DNA of 7,467 nucleotides from positions 1 to 7,467 of the forward strand of contig LUJM01000071.1 in NCBI GenBank assembly GCA_001689415.1, given 5' to 3'. The notes under the pieces are model-generated. The model made no database searches. It was not told where the DNA came from and saw only the letters and a program-made list of their open reading frames with translations. The position numbers and the translations under genes were made by a program. Positions 1 through 5,560 of the stretch are shown here, piece by piece (the stretch's first letter is position 1; each line of letters starts with the position of its first letter). The DNA is from Bacteroidales bacterium M2. GTDB taxonomy: Bacteria > Bacteroidota > Bacteroidia > Bacteroidales > Muribaculaceae.

Positions 1-66
1 AATAATTTTTTAACGAACTATTGTTATTATGTTATAGTTGATAATTTGGTTATTAAGATATAGAGC

Positions 67-134
67 ATAAGCAACTCTTAAGTGCAGCGGGTGCTTTGGG
101 CATTACTCGCAGCTAATTATTGCGAGTTGCTTAT
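67..134. repeat. Overlapping inverted repeats with two exclusive pairings
   Basis: ataagcaactc (67-77) is a perfect 11-base reverse complement of gagttgcttat (124-134). Inside it, actcgca (105-111) is a perfect 7-base reverse complement of tgcgagt (121-127), with a 9-base loop. The arms share 124-127, so only one pairing can form at a time. No T tract follows, so it is not a classical terminator. It lies upstream of the mscL promoter I predict, and could be an operator, the 3' end of an upstream transcript, or a structured RNA. Confidence 0.5.
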
Positions 135-197
135 TGGCTAAAAACGGATGATAAGCGACAAGTTTAACTATCGAAACATAAGTTAGATAGTAAATAT

Positions 198-228
198 TTT
201 GTGGGGCGCGATTTTTTTAATAAATTTG
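198..228 (+). promoter_or_regulatory. Predicted promoter of the mscL operon
   Basis: TTTG at 198-201 and TAAATTTG at 221-228 are separated by 19 bases. This fits the Bacteroidetes primary sigma consensus (TTTG, 19-21 bases, TAnnTTTG) with no mismatch. Transcription would start near 235, leaving a leader of about 95 bases. A second TAAATTTG at 259-266 has no matching TTTG at the right distance. This is the only strong promoter I see before the mscL to RNase H gene run. Confidence 0.7.
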
Positions 229-271
229 CGAATATATCAAATTTAGTTCTTTAGAGGCTAAATTTGTTTTT
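221..271 (+). promoter_or_regulatory. Triple alternating 8-mer with competing hairpins
   Basis: TAAATTTG occurs at 221-228 and 259-266, with its exact reverse complement CAAATTTA between them at 238-245. The middle copy can pair with the first (9-base loop) or with the third. The second pairing extends to 9 perfect pairs (238-246 with 258-266) plus two G-U pairs, and is followed directly by five T (267-271), like a weak attenuator. The first copy is also the -7 box of the predicted promoter, so the element may act in DNA as an operator or in the leader RNA as a hairpin. The stem is mostly A-T and would be weak. Confidence 0.5.
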
Positions 272-329
272 GGCACTTATACAAACCTAAGTAGCTTGGT
301 ATTATAAACAATAGAAACAGATAGTAAAT

Positions 330-758
330 ATGAAGAATTTCCTCAAAGAGTTCAAGGAATTTGCCATGAAGGGCAATGTTGTCGACATGGCAGTCGGCGT
401 AATCATCGGTGCCGCTTTCGGCAAAATCGTAACGTCGCTTGTCAATGATGTCATCATGCCTGCTATCGGTATGCTTACCGGCGGCATCAATTTCACAGAC
501 TACAAGTGGGTTATACAGCAGGGTGTGAAAAACGGCGAGGAAGTGATTACTCCCGAGGTCGCTATCACATGGGGCGCTTTTGTGCAGACCGTGTTCGACT
601 TCCTTATTATCGCATTCTGTATTTTTGTAGCAATCAAGTTTATCAACAAACTTAAACGCGAACCCGAAGCAGCGCCCCAAGAACCGGCAGCCCCTGCCGA
701 ACCCTCTGAGGAGGTTAAGCTGCTTACCGAAATCCGCGACCTGCTCAGTAAGAAATAA
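330..758 (+). CDS. mscL: Large-conductance mechanosensitive channel MscL
   Basis: MscL forms a pentameric inner-membrane pore that opens under membrane tension and releases solutes on hypo-osmotic shock. The 142-residue product is close to the E. coli length (136) and recognisable throughout. It has an amphipathic N-terminal helix, the signature NVVDMAVGVIIGAAFGKIV in TM1 (about 16-45), a periplasmic loop (about 46-77), TM2 containing VFDFLIIAFCIFVAIKFINK (about 78-107), a basic/acidic cluster LKREPE, an Ala/Pro-rich linker (112-126), and the C-terminal bundle helix ending LLTEIRDLLSKK. The gate position equivalent to E. coli Leu19 is Met20 here; Val24 matches Val23. The start codon is preceded by A-rich sequence without a clear Shine-Dalgarno. 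The TAA stop shares its last base with the aroK ATG (TAATG), so coupled translation is likely. Confidence 0.97.
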   Translation: MKNFLKEFKEFAMKGNVVDMAVGVIIGAAFGKIVTSLVNDVIMPAIGMLTGGINFTDYKWVIQQGVKNGEEVITPEVAITWGAFVQTVFDFLIIAFCIFVAIKFINKLKREPEAAPQEPAAPAEPSEEVKLLTEIRDLLSKK

Positions 759-1306
759 TGCAATCCGGCCAGCCTCTCTATCTTATCGGTTTTATGGCCT
801 CGGGGAAAACCACCCTTGGCCGTGCCTTGGCTCTGCGATTGCCGGGGTACGAGTTTGTGGATCTCGACGAGGCCATAGAATGTATGGCACAGAAGTCCAT
901 ACCCGATATTTTCGCATCGGAAGGCGAGGCTGTTTTCAGAGAACTCGAAGCCCGGGCCCTGAGGCAATATTCGGTGCCCGGCTCGATTATCGCATGTGGC
1001 GGCGGCACGCCGTGTTATGCTGCCAATATGGATTATATGTTGGCTAATGGCAGGGTAGTGTGGCTTGTAGCCGACGACGAAGTGACACGGCGTCGCTTGC
1101 GGCTTGCTCGCGGCCTTCGCCCCCTTGTCGACTCCCTTCTTGACGACGATGATGCCCTGCAGGCATATATCACGAAACTCAAAGAATCGCGCAGCCCCTA
1201 TTACAGCCGGGCAAACGTGGTATTCGATTCCAACCTGCTCGAAGACGCAGCGCAAATCAAAGACAGCTGCGATAGATTTATAGAACTAATGAAGGCTCTT
1301 GACTGA
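758..1306 (+). CDS. aroK: Shikimate kinase AroK
   Basis: This cytoplasmic enzyme phosphorylates shikimate with ATP to give shikimate 3-phosphate, the fifth step of the chorismate pathway to aromatic amino acids. The 182-residue product shows the P-loop GFMASGKTT (11-19), the magnesium/shikimate-binding pair D35 and D37 in FVDLDE, R61 in VFRELE, the glycine-rich shikimate loop CGGGTP (80-85), the LID arginine R121 in RGLRPLV, and R145 before the conserved PYY. All expected key residues are present. It is slightly longer than typical members (about 170-175), partly through an acidic DDDD run at 129-132 just after the LID. It overlaps mscL by one base and the next gene by eight, so it probably sits in the same transcript. 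There is no other shikimate-pathway gene in the window. Confidence 0.96.
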   Translation: MQSGQPLYLIGFMASGKTTLGRALALRLPGYEFVDLDEAIECMAQKSIPDIFASEGEAVFRELEARALRQYSVPGSIIACGGGTPCYAANMDYMLANGRVVWLVADDEVTRRRLRLARGLRPLVDSLLDDDDALQAYITKLKESRSPYYSRANVVFDSNLLEDAAQIKDSCDRFIELMKALD

Positions 1307-2525
1307 GCGCGACTTTCCTACAATTTCCAACCCTTCAAACCCTACGACATTGGACGCCCCTATACCATTAGAAGAAGTACTCAAAGCGACTACTGTTACC
1401 CGCCAGGCGGTAGTAGGCCTGCCGGCCTCGCGAGGAATGCTCGACCACCGCTTCCCCCTTACGCCCGAGGGTGCCGGTATGCTTGTCGCCCGTGGATTCC
1501 GGGTGAAAATGGAGCGTGGAGCCGCCGAGCATATCCACTATAGCGACGAAGCCTATACCCGTTGCGGAGTCGAGATTGTAGAGCGGTCCGAAACCTTTGC
1601 CGCCGACATCATCGTATACCTTCCGGCCCTCGATATTGCTGATGCACGTATGATTAAGCGCGGGTCGTTGCTTCTTACCTTCCTCCATGTCGGCGAGGGT
1701 GATGCCGAGGTGCTTCGTACCCTGCTGAGGCGCCATGTGATAGCGTTGGCTCTTGAATTACTCACCGACGAAGCCGGTCGTTTCCCCTTTGCCGACATAT
1801 TGCAGGAAATCGACGGTCGTGCAGCTATTGCCATTGCTTCGTCGCTGCTTGCCGATGCCGTGCATGGCAAGGGTATACTCCTTGGCGGCGTTGCCGGTGT
1901 TGTGCCATGCGAGGTGATGATAATCGGCGCTGATATGGCGGCCATATCTTCGGCCCAGACGGCTATTGGGCTTGGTGCAATTGTAAAAATCTTCGACAAT
2001 AATATTTATCGTCTGCGCGAGGCCTTGCGGCTTCTCGGACCGGGCGTTACAGGCTCGGCTCTGCACCCGAGGGTATTCGAAAACGCCCTCCGCAGCGCCG
2101 ATATCGTTGTTGCCACCGATGCCGCCGGTAGTGTCGGTATCGTCGACGCGCAGCTCACCGGCATCATGAAGCGCGGTGTGATATGTTTCGACCTCACCTC
2201 TACCCCCGGGTCGGCGTTTCCTTCGTTGCAGGTGATAGATCTTGACCTTGCCTCGCCGAGCGACAATACGTCGGGGCCCACGCGCCTGTGCTATGTCAAT
2301 GCGGGCAATGCCGTGCCTCGAACGGTGGCCATGGCGCTGAGTAATACCTTTGTCACCATGCTCGACGATATACTCGTGTGCGATGGTGTGGCTAATGCCC
2401 TCAAAATCAATTCCGGCCTCAGGTCGGCAGCCTTTACCTTTCTCGGCAAGTGTGTCAACCGCCGTGTGGCGCGGCTGCTGGGTATCAGGGCTGTGGATAT
2501 CAATCTTTTCTTGCAGTTTTCATGA
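1299..2525 (+). CDS. Degenerate alanine dehydrogenase-like protein
   Basis: The 408-residue product resembles alanine dehydrogenase / transhydrogenase alpha-like proteins (AlaDh_PNT N and C domains). N-terminal domain: VVGLPASRGMLDHRFPLTP (38-56) and LLTFLHVGE (125-133). Rossmann part: GKGILLGGVAGVVPCEVMIIG (190-210). C-terminal part: CYVNAGNAVPRTVAMALSNTF (331-351). Active members convert alanine to pyruvate with NAD. R51 and H130 appear kept. However, the usual GAGxVG loop reads GADMAA (210-215), the catalytic lysine position appears to be Y107, and the DQGG region reads STPG (301-304). Catalysis is therefore doubtful. An in-frame TGA at 1290 rules out an earlier start. TTG at 1299 (8-base overlap with aroK) is the most likely start; TTG at 1350 is the alternative. 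The TGA stop overlaps the next ATG (ATGA). The frame is open and its composition matches its neighbours, so it is not an obvious pseudogene. The family assignment is firm; the loss of activity is inferred from an alignment from memory. Confidence 0.8.
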   Translation: MTERDFPTISNPSNPTTLDAPIPLEEVLKATTVTRQAVVGLPASRGMLDHRFPLTPEGAGMLVARGFRVKMERGAAEHIHYSDEAYTRCGVEIVERSETFAADIIVYLPALDIADARMIKRGSLLLTFLHVGEGDAEVLRTLLRRHVIALALELLTDEAGRFPFADILQEIDGRAAIAIASSLLADAVHGKGILLGGVAGVVPCEVMIIGADMAAISSAQTAIGLGAIVKIFDNNIYRLREALRLLGPGVTGSALHPRVFENALRSADIVVATDAAGSVGIVDAQLTGIMKRGVICFDLTSTPGSAFPSLQVIDLDLASPSDNTSGPTRLCYVNAGNAVPRTVAMALSNTFVTMLDDILVCDGVANALKINSGLRSAAFTFLGKCVNRRVARLLGIRAVDINLFLQFS

Positions 2526-3196
2526 GTTCGAAACGCAAATTCTATGTGGTATGGGTCGGGCATAACCCCGGCATCTATGACACCTGGGCCGATGCCCAGG
2601 AGCAGGTGACCAATTTCCCCGGCGCGAAATACAAATCGTTCGACGATATCGACGAGGCTACTGCGGCATATCGCGGCGACCCGCGCGAGCAGCTCGGGCT
2701 GATGCGAGCCATACTGCATCATAAACCTGATTTCAACCCCTCGGCCCAAGAGCCCCGCGACTATAGCACCATACCCGGCATACGGCTCGATGCCATTGCC
2801 GTAGACGGAGCCTGTGCAGGCAACCCCGGGCGCATGGAATACAGGGCCGTGAGGGTGTGCGACGGCAGCGAGGTTTTCCGTATCGGCGACAAGATGCCGC
2901 TCACCGGCACAAACAACATAGCCGAATATCTGGCGATGATACACCTTGCGGCGTTGCTTGCAAAGGCCGGCGACTTCACAACTCCTATATATACAGACTC
3001 TCGCAATACCCTTGCGTGGCTTCGTCGCGGCCACTCTAAGACTACCCTTGCCTCTACTCCGGCTACCGCCCGAACGCTCGAGCTCCTTGCCCGAGCAGAC
3101 GCGTGGCTTGCCGCCAACGGCCCTATACGCAACCCGATATTAAAATGGCCAACAGACCAGTGGGGGGAAATCCCTGCCGACTTCGGGCGCAAATGA
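2522..3196 (+). CDS. Ribonuclease HI with N-terminal viroplasmin domain
   Basis: RNase HI cuts the RNA strand of RNA-DNA hybrids, for example in Okazaki primers and R-loops. The 224-residue product has two parts. Residues 5-52 are a viroplasmin (caulimovirus VI-like) domain starting KFYVVWVGHNPGIYDTW with a central NFPGAKYKSF; this domain is thought to bind hybrids or double-stranded RNA. After a linker (53-88), the RNase H fold runs from 89 to 224, with D95 in AVDGACAGNPG, E135 in NNIAEY, D159 in YTDSRN and D220 in the terminal PADFGRK as the likely four catalytic acids. I start at ATG 2522, which overlaps the previous stop as ATGA and begins the viroplasmin fold. The frame is open back to an ATG at 2450, but the 24 extra residues are Cys/Gly-rich and lie entirely inside the preceding gene. 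It is the last gene of the compact run. Confidence 0.93.
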   Translation: MSSKRKFYVVWVGHNPGIYDTWADAQEQVTNFPGAKYKSFDDIDEATAAYRGDPREQLGLMRAILHHKPDFNPSAQEPRDYSTIPGIRLDAIAVDGACAGNPGRMEYRAVRVCDGSEVFRIGDKMPLTGTNNIAEYLAMIHLAALLAKAGDFTTPIYTDSRNTLAWLRRGHSKTTLASTPATARTLELLARADAWLAANGPIRNPILKWPTDQWGEIPADFGRK

Positions 3197-3273
3197 TACA
3201 CTGATTATCGAACCGGACTACCAAATTCATTCAAACTAACTAACCCTACAAGCAAATACATTACAACCCTGAC

Positions 3274-5301
3274 ATGAAACTACTTAATATTCTAAAAAAT
3301 GATCCCTGGCTGGCCCCTTATGCTTCGGCAATCGAAGGTCGTCACCAGGATGTGCAGCGCAAGCTCAAAGAGCTCACTGCGTCATCGGGCACACTGAGCG
3401 ACTTTGCCAACGCACACAAGTATTTCGGCCTGCACCGTACCAAAGAGGGATGGGTCTTCCGCGAATGGGCGCCCAACGCCTCGGCCATAACCCTTATCGG
3501 TGATTTCTCGGGTTGGAAAACTTTGCCGGAATTTAGGCTGCGTCGTGTCGGCGGTGGTCTGTCGGGCGTGTGGGAGGGTACTTTCCCTGCCGATGCTATC
3601 GCCGACGGCCAATTGTACAAAATGCTTGTAGAATGGCCCGGCGGAAGCGGCGAGCGCATACCGGCCTATGCCAACCGAGTTCTCCAGGACCCCAATACAT
3701 ATATATTCTCGGCCCAGGTGCATGCCCCCAAGCGAGCTTTTGCGTGGCACGACAAGGGTTTCGAGCCTGACACCGCCCCATTGTTGATCTACGAGTGCCA
3801 TATCGGTATGGCCGAGGAGAAAGAAGGTGTAGGCACATACGAGGAATTCCGTAAAAATGTGCTTCCCCGCATAGAGAAGGACGGCTATAACGCTATCCAG
3901 ATTATGGCAATACAGGAGCATCCCTACTATGGCTCTTTCGGTTACCATGTGTCGAATTTCTATGCTGCGTCGAGCCGATTCGGTACTCCCGAAGATCTCA
4001 AAAGGCTTATCGATGATGCCCACAAACGCGGTATCGCCGTGATCATGGATATCGTGCACAGCCATGCGGTGAAGAACGAAAACGAGGGCATCGGCCGCCT
4101 CGACGGTTCTGTCGACCAGTACTTCCACTCCAACCAGAGCCGCCGCGAGCACCCGGCATGGGACTCGCTGTGCTTCGACTACGGCAAGGACGAAGTGATC
4201 CACTTCCTGCTTTCGAACTGCAAATACTGGCTCGAGGAATATCACTTCGACGGCTTCCGCTTCGACGGCGTAACCTCGATGCTCTATTACGACCACGGCC
4301 TTGGTAAAGCCTTTGGCAGCTATGCCGACTACTACGACGGCGGACAGGATGTAGATGCTATCGTATACCTGACCCTTGCCAATATGCTCATCCACGAAGT
4401 GCGCCCCAAGGCAATCACTATCGCCGAGGAAATGAGCGGTATGCCCGGCCTTGCCATACCTTTCAAGGACGGCGGTATAGGCTTCGACTATCGTATGGCA
4501 ATGGGTATTCCGGATTATTGGATCAAGACCCTCAAGGAAAAGAAGGATGAGGACTGGCATCCGACATCGATTTTCTGGGAGCTTACCAACCGCCGTGCCG
4601 ATGAGAAAACGATATCGTATGTGGAGAGTCACGACCAGGCCCTCGTGGGTGATAAGACTGTGATTTTCCGCCTTATCGACTCTAAGATGTACTGGCATAT
4701 GATGGTTGGTGACAATGATGCCGACGTAGCCCGCGGCATGGCGCTGCACAAGATGATACGCCTGGTTACACTATCGACTATCAATGGCGGTTACCTCAAC
4801 TTCATGGGCAACGAATTCGGTCACCCCGAATGGATCGACTTCCCTCGCGAGGGCAATGGCTGGAGCTATAAGTATGCCCGCCGCCAATGGGACCTCGTGG
4901 ACCGTCAGGACCTGCAGTACCGTTTCCTCAATGCGTTTGATAACGCAATGGTCGAGCTGGTGTCGCATATCCATAATTTCCAGTCGAAATCTATCCAGAA
5001 GTTGTGGGAGAAAGACGACGACCAGATACTCGCCTTTATGCGCGGCGAATACATCTTCGTGTTCAACTTCAACCCATTCAAGAGCTTCAGCGATTACGGC
5101 ATCCTTGCCCCTGCCGGTTCGTATACCACAGTGCTGTCGAGCGATAACCCGGCTTTCGGCGGATTCGGCAATGTCGACGAGACCGTGACACACTTCACTG
5201 TGCCTGATCCCCTTTACGAACCCGCCGGTCTTGGCCGACTGATGCTGTACCTGCCGGCCCGCACGGCTATAGTGCTTCGCAAGCGCCGTACGAGAAAATA
5301 A
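3274..5301 (+). CDS. glgB: 1,4-alpha-glucan branching enzyme
   Basis: This enzyme cuts alpha-1,4-glucan chains and rejoins them as alpha-1,6 branches during glycogen synthesis. The 675-residue product has an N-terminal helical segment, a CBM48 domain (about 50-145, with FREWAPNASAITLIGDFSGW), a GH13 barrel and a C-terminal beta domain. GH13 landmarks are MDIVHSH (258-264), DGFRFDGVTSM with nucleophile D331, ITIAEEMSGMP with acid/base E385, and ESHDQALVGD with D454. MGNEFGHPEWIDFPREGNGW resembles eukaryotic-type (GH13_8) branching enzymes rather than the E. coli GH13_9 type. The length also fits that group. A 77-base gap separates it from the RNase H gene. I see no TAnnTTTG promoter there, so it may be read from upstream or from a divergent promoter. 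There is no glycogen synthase or ADP-glucose pyrophosphorylase gene in the window, as is common in Bacteroidetes, where glg genes can be scattered. Confidence 0.95.
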   Translation: MKLLNILKNDPWLAPYASAIEGRHQDVQRKLKELTASSGTLSDFANAHKYFGLHRTKEGWVFREWAPNASAITLIGDFSGWKTLPEFRLRRVGGGLSGVWEGTFPADAIADGQLYKMLVEWPGGSGERIPAYANRVLQDPNTYIFSAQVHAPKRAFAWHDKGFEPDTAPLLIYECHIGMAEEKEGVGTYEEFRKNVLPRIEKDGYNAIQIMAIQEHPYYGSFGYHVSNFYAASSRFGTPEDLKRLIDDAHKRGIAVIMDIVHSHAVKNENEGIGRLDGSVDQYFHSNQSRREHPAWDSLCFDYGKDEVIHFLLSNCKYWLEEYHFDGFRFDGVTSMLYYDHGLGKAFGSYADYYDGGQDVDAIVYLTLANMLIHEVRPKAITIAEEMSGMPGLAIPFKDGGIGFDYRMAMGIPDYWIKTLKEKKDEDWHPTSIFWELTNRRADEKTISYVESHDQALVGDKTVIFRLIDSKMYWHMMVGDNDADVARGMALHKMIRLVTLSTINGGYLNFMGNEFGHPEWIDFPREGNGWSYKYARRQWDLVDRQDLQYRFLNAFDNAMVELVSHIHNFQSKSIQKLWEKDDDQILAFMRGEYIFVFNFNPFKSFSDYGILAPAGSYTTVLSSDNPAFGGFGNVDETVTHFTVPDPLYEPAGLGRLMLYLPARTAIVLRKRRTRK

Positions 5302-5319
5302 ATTTTAGTCTTATAGATA

Positions 5320-5333
5320 TTAGCTTAAGCTAA
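5320..5333. repeat. 14-base perfect palindrome after glgB
   Basis: ttagcttaagctaa is self-complementary over all 14 bases, with no spacer. It lies 18 bases after the glgB stop and 9 bases before the long hairpin at 5343. A spacer-free palindrome suits a dimeric DNA-binding protein better than an RNA hairpin, but no function is shown. Confidence 0.45.
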
Positions 5334-5342
5334 ATACTTGAA

Positions 5343-5391
5343 AAATAATCATCGGCGGTAGGAGTCCAGCTCCTGTCGCCGATGATTATTT
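5343..5391 (+). terminator. Long hairpin terminator after glgB
   Basis: Arms 5343-5364 and 5370-5391 pair over 22 positions: 15 perfect pairs from the base, two G-U pairs, then aggag/ctcct around a five-base loop (tccag). The base of the stem is A-rich on the 5' side and T-rich on the 3' side (attattt, then ct), so it reads as a terminator on either strand. It is much longer than a typical intrinsic terminator and has only a short U tract, so RNA 3'-end protection is an additional possible role. Confidence 0.75.
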
Positions 5392-5420
5392 CTGTGTGTA
5401 AGAGATGCCGCGGTGATTTT

Positions 5421-5434
5421 TGCGAGTTACTTAT
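5421..5434 (+). promoter_or_regulatory. Motif shared with the mscL upstream region
   Basis: tgcgagttacttat here matches tgcgagttgcttat at 121-134 in 13 of 14 positions. Each copy lies upstream of a predicted promoter, by about 35 bases here and about 64 bases for mscL. A shared regulator site is possible, but two copies are not enough to establish a motif. Confidence 0.3.
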
Positions 5435-5468
5435 CTATAATTGACAAGGTATAAACGTTAAAAAAAAT

Positions 5469-5499
5469 TATGCCATTCGACATATTATTGCTAACTTTG
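5469..5499 (+). promoter_or_regulatory. Predicted promoter of the transporter gene
   Basis: TAACTTTG at 5492-5499 is a full match to the Bacteroidetes -7 consensus TAnnTTTG. TATG at 5469-5472, 19 bases upstream, matches the -33 TTTG in three of four positions. The predicted transcript starts near 5506, giving a leader of about 55 bases that begins with a hairpin. Confidence 0.65.
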
Positions 5500-5506
5500 C
5501 GGAAAA

Positions 5507-5535
5507 TTCGGCGAAAACCAGTCTTATCCGCCGAA
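5507..5535 (+). promoter_or_regulatory. Hairpin in the transporter leader RNA
   Basis: ttcggcg (5507-5513) and cgccgaa (5529-5535) pair perfectly over 7 bases around a 15-base loop. The hairpin would sit at or very near the 5' end of the predicted transcript. It is followed closely by aaaaggag (5534-5541), which resembles a Shine-Dalgarno but lies about 19 bases before the ATG, further than usual. The hairpin could stabilise the mRNA 5' end or affect ribosome access. Confidence 0.45.
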
Positions 5536-5560
5536 AAGGAGTAACTTATAGGTATTTTTC

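Larger units (their letters stand above)
1..329. other. AT-rich intergenic region upstream of mscL
   Basis: This stretch has no convincing gene. Its AT richness contrasts sharply with the GC-rich coding sequence that follows. The longest tidy reading frame from an ATG that I checked on the + strand (148-186) encodes only 12 residues and lies upstream of the predicted promoter, so I do not call it. The region holds a dyad at 67-134, a weaker dyad at 167-191 (actatc/gatagt), a promoter at 198-228, a triple 8-mer at 221-266 and a 13-base direct repeat that reaches the mscL start codon. The end of the preceding gene is not visible. Confidence 0.7.
185..331 (+). repeat. 13-base direct repeat pair, second copy over the mscL start
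   Basis: agatagtaaatat occurs at 185-197 and again at 319-331. The first copy ends just before the promoter -33 box. The second covers the first two bases of the mscL ATG. The identity is exact over 13 bases; AT richness makes chance more likely than usual, and no function is implied. Confidence 0.5.

Noticed and set aside
148..186. 12-codon frame (MISDKFNYRNIS) before mscL, considered as a leader peptide
   Set aside because: It ends upstream of the predicted promoter, has no run of one regulatory amino acid, and short frames are expected by chance.
259..266. Second TAAATTTG considered as an additional promoter -7 box
   Set aside because: There is no TTTG at 19-21 bases upstream. It is better explained as part of the inverted-repeat set.
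258..680. 140-residue open frame on the - strand over mscL and its leader
   Set aside because: It is antisense to mscL, with no family signature and no promoter or start context that I can see.
500..1255. 251-residue open frame on the - strand across mscL and aroK
   Set aside because: It is antisense to two confidently identified genes and spans their junction. Its product has no recognisable motif.
2450..2521. Upstream ATG extending the RNase H frame by 24 residues
   Set aside because: The extra segment lies wholly inside the preceding gene, is Cys/Gly-rich and unlike the family. ATG 2522 gives the expected viroplasmin start and an ATGA junction.
2291..3034. 247-residue open frame on the - strand across the dehydrogenase-like and RNase H genes
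   Set aside because: It is a shadow of two real overlapping genes and has no recognisable domain.
3382..4749. 455-residue open frame on the - strand inside glgB
   Set aside because: It lies entirely antisense to a strongly conserved enzyme gene, shows no recognisable domain, and is explained by the C-ending codon preference of the sense frame, which removes antisense stops.
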